DNA of 64,000 nt. Source: Paenibacillus sp. 19GGS1-52 (GTDB lineage: Bacteria; Bacillota; Bacilli; Paenibacillales; Paenibacillaceae). The notes beneath the pieces were generated by a model. That model saw nothing but the letters and a program-made list of their open reading frames with translations. It was not told the DNA's origin and did no database searches. Below, one piece after another: positions 58,057-64,000 of this stretch. The stretch covers positions 4,030,001 through 4,094,000 of the forward strand of contig NZ_CP059724.1 in assembly GCF_022369515.1 (NCBI RefSeq). The letters are read 5' to 3'. Position numbers and translations under genes: made by a program. The number at the start of each line of letters is the position of its first letter. Positions within the stretch are counted from its first letter, which is position 1.

Positions 58057-58091
58057 TTGTTCAATACCTATTAACCTTTAGGAGGATGCTA

Positions 58092-59231
58092 ATGTCATTC
58101 ACAATGGAAGTGCCAAGTGCGGAGAAGCTGAAATCGGTGATTGAAGAACAGATTAAACCTGAGCCGGAGGAAGTCAGCCAGCTTAAAGAACTAGCTATAA
58201 ACAATGTGTCATCGATTCTGGATATGGATATAGAGTCCTTGGACAAGCGAAAAGCGGTGCTGCAATCCATTGACAGCTTCGGTATGGGGACGATGCGCTC
58301 CTCTTCGGAGAAGAATGCCCTCCTGCAAGTCTCTGTTGGAAATCTCTCCCGCGTAGGTGACGAAGGCGGCCAAGTGGCTAAGGGATTAACGGAGCTGCAT
58401 TTGCAACTGAAGGATTTGGACCCGAGTGCTGTTGATTTTGCCAAAAACGGCCTTCTGGGTAAGTTCTTCAATCCCTTGCGCAGTTATTTCGCCAAGTACC
58501 AAAAAGCTGATACTGTAATTTCGGATATAATTATTTCACTCGATAAGGGTAAAACCGTCCTGAAGAATGATAATACCACACTGGAAATCGAGCAGCAGAC
58601 GCTTAGAGAACTCACCAAAAAACTGCAAAAAGAAATCCAGCTGGGTATCCTCATGGACCAAGAGATTGAGCAGCAGATTGAAGCAGCCAAATCACGCAGT
58701 GAATCTGAAGAGAAAGTTCGCTTTATTACCGAGGAAGTCCTCTTCCCATTGCGCCAGCGAGTGATGGATCTGCAACAAATGCTAGTGGTGAATCAACAGG
58801 GGATCATGGCTATCGAAGTGGTGATTAGAAATAACAAAGAACTGATCCGAGGGGTGGACAGAGCCAGAAATGTTACCGTGTCAGCTCTGAAAATCTCAGT
58901 TACAGTAGCCAGCGCCCTTTATAATCAAAGAATTGTTTTAAAAAAAATTGAGCTGCTCAATCAAACCACCGACAGTCTAATCAGTGGCACTTCAAGAATG
59001 CTTAAAGATCAAGGCGCAGCAATCCATAAACAATCGCTGGAAACCAGTATTTCAGCAGACACTCTGAAGCAGGCTTTCACGGATGTTTTATCCGCTCTAG
59101 ACTCCATTAGCACCTACAAACAAGAGGCGCTTCCCAAAATGCGTGAAACGATTAATCAGTTCCGAGAACTGGCCGATAACGGGGAACAGCAGATTTTGCG
59201 CCTAGAGAAAGGGCATCAGCTCGGTTTGTGA
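58092..59231 (+). CDS. telA: TelA-family toxic anion resistance protein
   Basis: 379 residues from ATG 58092; an ATG at 58086 lies inside the ribosome site GGAGG. It is almost wholly helical: the N-terminal region SIDSFGMGTMRSSSEKNALLQVSVGNLS is the TelA signature, and long coiled coils follow (TLEIEQQTLRELTKKLQKEIQLGILMDQEIEQQIEAAKSRS). The end (LPKMRETINQFRELADNGEQQILRLEKG) matches the family. TelA/KlaA proteins are linked to tellurite and to envelope stress but their mechanism is unknown. It is last in the three-gene operon. Length is normal for the family. Confidence 0.9.
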   Translation: MSFTMEVPSAEKLKSVIEEQIKPEPEEVSQLKELAINNVSSILDMDIESLDKRKAVLQSIDSFGMGTMRSSSEKNALLQVSVGNLSRVGDEGGQVAKGLTELHLQLKDLDPSAVDFAKNGLLGKFFNPLRSYFAKYQKADTVISDIIISLDKGKTVLKNDNTTLEIEQQTLRELTKKLQKEIQLGILMDQEIEQQIEAAKSRSESEEKVRFITEEVLFPLRQRVMDLQQMLVVNQQGIMAIEVVIRNNKELIRGVDRARNVTVSALKISVTVASALYNQRIVLKKIELLNQTTDSLISGTSRMLKDQGAAIHKQSLETSISADTLKQAFTDVLSALDSISTYKQEALPKMRETINQFRELADNGEQQILRLEKGHQLGL

Positions 59232-59311
59232 AATCCTCTTTGAAGTGTTGACAGCAGCTCACCTGACGTGTAATATATGAACAGTCGCCGCATGAACAAT
59301 TGCATATTTCT

Positions 59312-59427
59312 CTCGTATAACCCCGCAAGCACGCAACAGGGTGGGGGTATCTACAGGAAGCCTATACTTCCTAACTACGATGATAAGGATAATGTCTATT
59401 CCTTAACATCTGCAGTTGGGATTTTTT
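59312..59427 (+). ncRNA. Guanine-class-like variant riboswitch with terminator expression platform
   Basis: Aptamer: P1 TCGTA (59313-59317) with TACGA (59376-59380); CTCGTATAA matches the canonical guanine-class start. P2 CCCCGC (59321) with GTGGGG (59341) around a 14-nt loop; J2/3 GTATCTACA; P3 GGAAG with CTTCC around CCTATA; J3/1 TAAC with C at 59375, the oxopurine-type base. The canonical kissing loops are absent. Terminator: TCCTAACT (59369-59376) pairs with AGTTGGGA (59414-59421), GATG with CATC inside, then six T. The 5' arm lies in the aptamer, so ligand should turn the EamA gene ON. Confidence 0.72.
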
Positions 59428-59470
59428 GTGTTGATTTGCGGACTGTTCATCAGATTACAGGAGGTTTCAA

Positions 59471-60421
59471 ATGAAATATTTAGTGTCCGTTCTAATGGGA
59501 GCAATGAGTTATGGCGTATTATCGACGATAGTCGTGCTGGCATATGGAGAGGGATATCAACTCGGTGAAGTGGTAGGCAGCCAGCTTTTGACCGGATTTA
59601 TACTCTCTTGGCTACTTGTTCTTTATACTAAGCTTAAAGAGAAGCGTAAGCTGCATGGTTCCGCTAGTGTATCCACCGCTACAAGCAAGATTTCACCTAA
59701 GTTAACCTGGAAGCAGAGATTATTGCTAATGTTAGCCGGAGCACCGACAGTCGTAACCGGTCTGCTGTATTATCAATCACTTCGCTACATCCCGGCATCG
59801 TTTGCTATCATATTGTTATTTCAATTCACTTGGATCAGCGTGCTTATTCAGGCCGTTAGCAAACGGCAGCGCCCAAGTAAAGTTATGCTCTGGACACTGC
59901 TTGTATTGCTGGGCGGAACTTTACTCGCTGCAGGAGTTATGGAGCAAGGGTCTGCACCATTCAATTTCCTCGGGATTCTGCTGGGTCTTCTTTCTGCCGT
60001 TAGTTATTCCTTGTTCATTATTTTTAGCGGCAAAGCCGTACCCACCGTGCACCCGGCGTACCGCAGTGCCTGGATGGTTACAGGTGGTTTGATTCTGTTA
60101 TGCATTTTATTCCCACCTTATTTTCTGTTTAATGGCTTGTTGTGGGGGCCGCTGCTCGTATTCGGATTACTGCTCGGTTTCTTCGGAGCGTTCATCCCAC
60201 CTGTGTTATTCGCTATAGGCGTCCCTCATATCGGTGAAGACATGGCGGGTGTTTTGGGAGCTGCTGAACTTCCGGTTGCCGTGCTGCTGTCTTCGTTCGT
60301 CTTGCATGAACAGGTAAGTGAGCTGCAGTGGCTGGGAGTTGGACTAATCTTGCTGGGAGTCATCGCACCAGAGCTGCATAAGGTAATGAGACTGGGCATC
60401 AGACGTCTGGGTACCAGGTAA
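59471..60421 (+). CDS. EamA-family (DMT) transporter under a purine-type riboswitch
   Basis: 316 residues with ten predicted membrane helices in two EamA halves (YLVSVLMGAMSYGVLSTIVVLAYG.., second half FLGILLGLLSAVSYSLFIIFSG..). The end DMAGVLGAAELPVAVLLSSFVLHEQVSELQWLGVGLILLGV is characteristic of EamA exporters. DMT transporters often export metabolites; a guanine-class ON riboswitch in its leader suggests export of a purine or a purine-derived compound, comparable to pbuE in Bacillus. ATG 59471 follows CAGGAGGTTTCAA. Single gene. Family sure; substrate inferred. Confidence 0.85.
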   Translation: MKYLVSVLMGAMSYGVLSTIVVLAYGEGYQLGEVVGSQLLTGFILSWLLVLYTKLKEKRKLHGSASVSTATSKISPKLTWKQRLLLMLAGAPTVVTGLLYYQSLRYIPASFAIILLFQFTWISVLIQAVSKRQRPSKVMLWTLLVLLGGTLLAAGVMEQGSAPFNFLGILLGLLSAVSYSLFIIFSGKAVPTVHPAYRSAWMVTGGLILLCILFPPYFLFNGLLWGPLLVFGLLLGFFGAFIPPVLFAIGVPHIGEDMAGVLGAAELPVAVLLSSFVLHEQVSELQWLGVGLILLGVIAPELHKVMRLGIRRLGTR

Positions 60422-60528
60422 ATACAGAACAATATGTACTATCACCTCATTAAAAGGGGCTGTCTCAAAAGTAGATTTTCTACGAGCAGAGACAGGCCAC
60501 CTTCAATTTCAAAAGCATAAAAGTCAAC

Positions 60529-60567
60529 AGAGCAGCACACCTCCTGTTATTGGAGGTGTGCTGCTCT
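60529..60567 (-). terminator. Hairpin overlapping the transposase stop codon
   Basis: AGAGCAGCACACCTCC and GGAGGTGTGCTGCTCT pair perfectly around TGTTATT. It encodes the last residues of the transposase (RAAHLQ) and its stop. Confidence 0.65.
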
Positions 60568-62106
60568 ATGTTTTTGGTCTATGGCTGCTCGCTTCAGTAA
60601 ATTGTGGGCAAGCGAAAGCCACCCGACCTCAAGCGTCACTTTTTCCATGCCGCGAAGCAGAAAGCGCCGGAAGCCCCGGTTATTTTTCAGTTGTCCAAAT
60701 ACACTTTCCGGTTCCGTCATTCGGCGTACGGCCAGGGCGTAACCTTCCTCACTTCGCAAGATCTCCCGAGCCTGCTTTTGGTAACGCAGTCGTTCCATAC
60801 TAACAACCACTTCCCGATCTCCAGCTGCCTTCGTGCAGCGTTCCTTCAACGGACAGCCCTCGCAGCTCTGACTTCGGTAATGACGTTTGTGAATTTCATA
60901 TCCACTCTGTGAGATTTCCTTGCTTTCTCTGCGGAAATGCAGCATTTCCCCGGCGGGGCACGTCCAGTTATCCTCGGCTGCATCGTATGTCCAGTTCTCG
61001 ATTTTACCAACATTCGCTTTCCAGGCTTTGCTCTTTTCCTTGTGGTAGCTGCCGTACTTCACCACCGCCTGAATCTCTTTCTTTTCCAGATAGGCGTAGT
61101 TTTCTTCGCTGCCGTAGCCTGCATCCGCAATGACTGTATTGGGCAGTTTTCCGAGGATCTGCTGCGCTTTTTCCATATGCGGCTCTAAACAGCGGGTGTC
61201 GGTCGGTCTTTGGTGTAAACTGTAGGCTAAAATAAATTGGTTTTCGGTCCCGATTTGCACATTGTATCCCGGTTTCAGCTGGCCATTTCGCATGTGGTCT
61301 TCTTTCATCCGCATAAACGTTGCATCTGGATCTGTCTTACTGAAACTGTTCCGGTCACCAAGGAGCTTTTGGTATTGTTCGTACTTCAGCAGTCGGGGAA
61401 GCCAATCCTTGCGCAGCGTCCGAACAGCTTTTTTTAAGGGCTTGTCTTTCGGTTTTTGGGCCAGCTGAGCTTCGAGCTTTTGCACCACCTGTTCAAGTTT
61501 CACGCTGCTCACTTCGGAATCTGTGCCGAGTTCAGCCAGGTCTTTGCCTGAATTCTCTTGTTCTTCCTGTTCTTCTGCCGTTTCAATGTCAGCGAACAGG
61601 GCCTGCACCTTATCTTGCAGTTTGACTTTGTGTTTACTGACGGCTTTCCCCCAAACAAACGTGTAGCGATTGGCGTTCGCCTCGATTTTGGTTCCGTCCA
61701 CAAAGTAATGCTCTAGGGAAACGTATTTTTCGTCAGCCAGAAACTGAAGCACGGCGGTAAATACGGTTTCGAGAACGTTCTTCATCCGCTGGGAACGAAA
61801 TCGATTCAACGTCCGAAAGTCTGGCCGCTGCCGACCGGCGAGCCACATGAAGGGGATGTTCTCCCGAATGGATTTGGCGATTTGGCGAGAGGAATAGATG
61901 CGCTGCGTGTAGGCGTAAATAATGACTTTGGTCAGCATTTTAGGATGGTAGCTGTCACGGCCACCACCTGGGTAGGCCGCGTCAAAAATGCCGTCGTCCA
62001 GCCGGTTAACGGCGGCATTGACGATACGAACGAGGTGATGTTCTGGAATGTCGTCCTCTAAATCCATTGGCAAGCAAAGTTGGTCCATGGTATATTGAAT
62101 GTACAA
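60547..62106 (-). CDS. IS1182-family transposase
   Basis: 519 residues from TTG 62106 behind AAGGAGAGG (ATG 62088 is the alternative). N-terminal IS1182 region (QLCLPMDLEDDIPEHHLVRIVNAAVNRL), DDE residues in HYFVDGTKIEANANRY, VIADAGYGSEENYAYLE and the late PESVFGQLKNNRGFRRF. A Cys set (CEGCPLKERCTK) is present. The middle holds an acidic/Gln-rich insertion (ETAEEQEEQENSGKDLAE). The frame is complete. Sequence differs clearly from the transposase at 33327, so these are two separate elements. Confidence 0.9.
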   Translation of the reverse strand: MYIQYTMDQLCLPMDLEDDIPEHHLVRIVNAAVNRLDDGIFDAAYPGGGRDSYHPKMLTKVIIYAYTQRIYSSRQIAKSIRENIPFMWLAGRQRPDFRTLNRFRSQRMKNVLETVFTAVLQFLADEKYVSLEHYFVDGTKIEANANRYTFVWGKAVSKHKVKLQDKVQALFADIETAEEQEEQENSGKDLAELGTDSEVSSVKLEQVVQKLEAQLAQKPKDKPLKKAVRTLRKDWLPRLLKYEQYQKLLGDRNSFSKTDPDATFMRMKEDHMRNGQLKPGYNVQIGTENQFILAYSLHQRPTDTRCLEPHMEKAQQILGKLPNTVIADAGYGSEENYAYLEKKEIQAVVKYGSYHKEKSKAWKANVGKIENWTYDAAEDNWTCPAGEMLHFRRESKEISQSGYEIHKRHYRSQSCEGCPLKERCTKAAGDREVVVSMERLRYQKQAREILRSEEGYALAVRRMTEPESVFGQLKNNRGFRRFLLRGMEKVTLEVGWLSLAHNLLKRAAIDQKHRAAHLQ

Positions 62107-62222
62107 AAGAAACCTCTCCTTGATTTAAAATGGTTGGTCGCACTTCCATTTTAACAAAGAAAGGTTTCTTTTTTTATGATTTTTAGAAGGATTGTAGATA
62201 CGAGTCCCGCTTAAACAGCGGA

Positions 62223-62349
62223 GAGGACGGAACGATTGTGGAAAAGCGATAGCGTTCGCCTTGGTCTCCGGATTTTCACCGCTAAGGGGAATGAAAAAAA
62301 TCTGGAGACCACAGCGATTGAAACAACGGTCCGTTCGCGGAGCGTCCTC
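62223..62349. repeat. Long imperfect inverted repeat (about 127 bp)
   Basis: Outer arms GAGGACG (62223-62229) and CGTCCTC (62343-62349); inner arms GGTCTCCGGATTT (62263) and AAATCTGGAGACC (62298-62310). The spacer parts also share TTCGC..GCG-like pieces. It has no coding frame. It lies between the transposase and the SLH gene's terminator and could be a chromosomal intergenic repeat or part of the IS end. Confidence 0.5.
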
Positions 62350-62374
62350 ACAAGCGCAATGTCTATCTGACTCC

Positions 62375-62427
62375 AAAAAAGAGCTGTCCCAAGCAGCCAT
62401 TTCATGGCTTATGGGACAGCCCCTTTT
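62375..62427 (-). terminator. Terminator of the SLH gene (and/or IS end)
   Basis: On the minus strand GGGGCTGTCCCATAAGCC and GGCTGCTTGGGACAGCTC pair with a few mismatches around ATGAAAT, followed by six T. It lies 36 bp after the SLH gene stop. Confidence 0.65.
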
Positions 62428-62462
62428 ACTTTTAATATAAATGACTTCAATTCCCTGCTGAA

Positions 62463-64000
62463 CTAGATCAGCTTCAGTGCGCTTAACATTCGATAGATCA
62501 TCTCGGCACTTTCGGCGCGAGTTGTGACCTTATTGGCTTGTATGCTAAAAGCATCCTTGATCTTAACAATACCCGCTTTCAGCACAACATCCACTGCCTC
62601 GGCGGACCAAGTCTTATATCCAGCGGAGGTATCGAACTTCACTACATAGCCTGTACTATTCTGCTGATTGCCTCCATAGAGAAGTGCTTGATACAATATA
62701 GCCACCATTTCCTGCTGCGTAATTGTCTGGTCGGGCTTGAAGCTGCCATCTGTATATCCTTTGAGTAGACCAGCCTGAACGGCCGCCGTCACTGCTTCGG
62801 CGTACCAAGCTCCCTGCTTGACATCTTTAAAGCCGGAAGTTCCAGATGTTGGGAGTATCCCAAGCGCTTTGACAAGCATAGTCGCTGCTTCCGCGCGGGT
62901 TACCGATGTATCTGGCTTAAATGAACCGTCACTATACCCTTTAACAACCGTGCGCACAGCCAATTTGTCTATCGCTGTTTTGGCAAAATTCGTGGCTGGC
63001 ACATCCTTAAATTCGCCTTGACCTGCTACTAGCGAATAGACTGAGTTTCCTTTACGGTATATGGTTGCTGTGATCTTGTCACCGTCTTGCATGAACACAA
63101 CCGGAACTGGTATTACTTGTCCACCGGAAGCATCAATCATTACCGCAGATAACGTTTCTCCTGACTGTACGGGTTTATTGATCGTAATAATGTGACCGAT
63201 GTAACGGTCTGCAGTAGTAAGCTCAACAGCTGCTCCACCGGAGATTTGTTTGCTGATTGAGAATTCATAGGGTTGACCCACCTGCTGAATCTTTTGGGCG
63301 ACTAGCAGCTTTTGTGCCGCCTCGGCAGATAAGCCCTTTAAAGGAGCCATGGTGAGAATAAAATCGGTTTTCTCTGCGTCAGTACCTGACTCACCAAAAA
63401 ATCCAGCCGGAATAACAAACCCGCTTTCTGCGCCTTGGATCTGTAGAACTGCATCCTTATCTTTTCCAATAATTTTGCTTAATTGGCTTCCGCCAAGCGT
63501 TACTTTCATTACATCGGCACTCTCAGTAAGCTGGATAGTCATTGTATTGGCTTTTCCACTCCAATTGGCCAATTCAGTCTCCAATACCTTATCGTCCAGC
63601 TTAATGATTGCTTCGGAGCTTCCGTCTGCATTTTTACTGACTTCCGTTACTGCAAGTTTGCTTGAATTACTCTTGTCCACCACTGGTGTGACAATGCTCG
63701 GCAAACCGCCGCCACCGCCTAAACTACCTCCACCTGGGCTTCCACCATCTGGGCTTCCTCCACCCGAACTGCCGTTGGAAGAAGGATAATCCTTGACTAC
63801 ATAGAAGCTTTCATGTTTGCCAGGGGAAGTAACAGTAACCAGTAGTACATTGAACTCATCACTGAGATTAAGACCATTAACTTCAGCTAAAGTTTGTCCG
63901 GATGCTACTGTTTTCTCACCATACAACTCTCCAAAATAAGAATACACTCTAACCCTATCACCAGCATTTAACCCAACAACTTTAACGGAATCAGCAGCGC
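62463..64000 (-). CDS. SLH-domain surface protein, N-terminus outside the window
   Basis: At least 512 residues; the frame continues without stop to the window edge, reading ADSVKVVGLNAGDRVRVYSYFGELYG at the start of the visible part, so the GTG at 63947 is not the true start. A Ser/Gly-rich linker (NGSSGGGSPDGGSPGGGSLG) follows, then a beta-rich domain of about 220 residues (SGKANTMTIQLTESADVMKVTLGG, GFVIPAGFFGESG) and three C-terminal SLH domains (FKDVPATNFAKTAIDKLAVRTVVKGYSDGSFKPDTSVTRAEAATMLVKALG). It is fixed to wall polymer. The large missing part may carry an enzyme or binding domain. Confidence 0.88.
   Translation of the reverse strand, partial: AADSVKVVGLNAGDRVRVYSYFGELYGEKTVASGQTLAEVNGLNLSDEFNVLLVTVTSPGKHESFYVVKDYPSSNGSSGGGSPDGGSPGGGSLGGGGGLPSIVTPVVDKSNSSKLAVTEVSKNADGSSEAIIKLDDKVLETELANWSGKANTMTIQLTESADVMKVTLGGSQLSKIIGKDKDAVLQIQGAESGFVIPAGFFGESGTDAEKTDFILTMAPLKGLSAEAAQKLLVAQKIQQVGQPYEFSISKQISGGAAVELTTADRYIGHIITINKPVQSGETLSAVMIDASGGQVIPVPVVFMQDGDKITATIYRKGNSVYSLVAGQGEFKDVPATNFAKTAIDKLAVRTVVKGYSDGSFKPDTSVTRAEAATMLVKALGILPTSGTSGFKDVKQGAWYAEAVTAAVQAGLLKGYTDGSFKPDQTITQQEMVAILYQALLYGGNQQNSTGYVVKFDTSAGYKTWSAEAVDVVLKAGIVKIKDAFSIQANKVTTRAESAEMIYRMLSALKLI

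Larger units (their letters stand above)
60452..62427 (-). mobile_element. Probable IS1182-family element, boundaries uncertain
   Basis: Ends AAAAGGGGCTGTCTCAAAAG (60452-60471) and, inverted, CTTATGGGACAGCCCCTTTT (62408-62427) match at 18 of 20. No target duplication is evident. The right match also belongs to a hairpin that may simply be the SLH gene's terminator, so the true right end could be nearer the transposase start (about 62170). The single transposase gene is intact. Confidence 0.55.

Noticed and set aside
59277..59474. 65-residue open frame over the EamA leader
   Set aside because: It lacks a ribosome site, its codon use is unlike protein, and the interval is explained by the riboswitch and terminator.

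Overview
The window looks like chromosome of a spore-forming Bacillota, most likely Paenibacillus. The evidence is three surface proteins with SLH domains, a YjcZ-type small spore protein, a nasD-like nitrite reductase operon under ANTAR and GlnR/TnrA-type control, a TelA operon, two IS1182-family transposases, strong AGGAGG-type ribosome binding sites and frequent TTG/GTG starts. No rRNA, tRNA or CRISPR array is visible.

Region 1 (1-8750) is the right end of a prophage or related integrative element. Early genes run leftward: an excisionase-like protein, a Bro antirepressor, a Cys-rich protein, an HTH protein, a replisome organizer with in-gene repeats and two ArpU-like genes. A divergent Xre repressor, a second HTH gene and a tyrosine integrase run rightward. 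Three 17-bp operators lie between the two arms.

Region 2 (8.8-16.2 kb) holds small metabolic and secreted genes, then a YjcZ-like gene and a holin/glucosaminidase lysis cassette.

Region 3 (16.3-22.7 kb) is nitrite assimilation. nirB-nirD-FNT transporter-cobA run leftward. A divergent ANTAR regulator and a TrpD-like gene run rightward. The nirB leader carries two hexaloop hairpins of the ANTAR target type, and the second overlaps a terminator. GlnR/TnrA-like boxes lie at both promoters.

Region 4 (22.8-35.9 kb) has a diguanylate cyclase, a PilZ protein, a GntR/ABC cluster, a sulfurtransferase with a duplicated 3' fragment, a methyltransferase and an IS1182-family element inserted in the loop of a terminator hairpin.

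Region 5 (36-49 kb) contains a large GLUG/SLH protein, an SLH-collagen-like fusion, lipoproteins, a cre-controlled solute-binding protein, a secreted flavoprotein, an amidase and a small HTH/oxidoreductase operon.

Region 6 (50-53.5 kb) is a compact module: a Met-rich lipoprotein, a response regulator, a short-loop histidine kinase and a four-His membrane domain fused to a sulfite-oxidase-type molybdoenzyme. It resembles an MsrPQ/HprSR/MrpX methionine-sulfoxide repair system rearranged for a Gram-positive. Three 11-bp repeats sit upstream of the lipoprotein.

Region 7 (54-64 kb) has an L,D-transpeptidase, a membrane-coiled-coil/vWA/TelA operon, a guanine-class-like variant riboswitch whose predicted terminator makes it an ON switch for an EamA transporter, a second IS1182-family transposase and a partial SLH protein running off the right edge.
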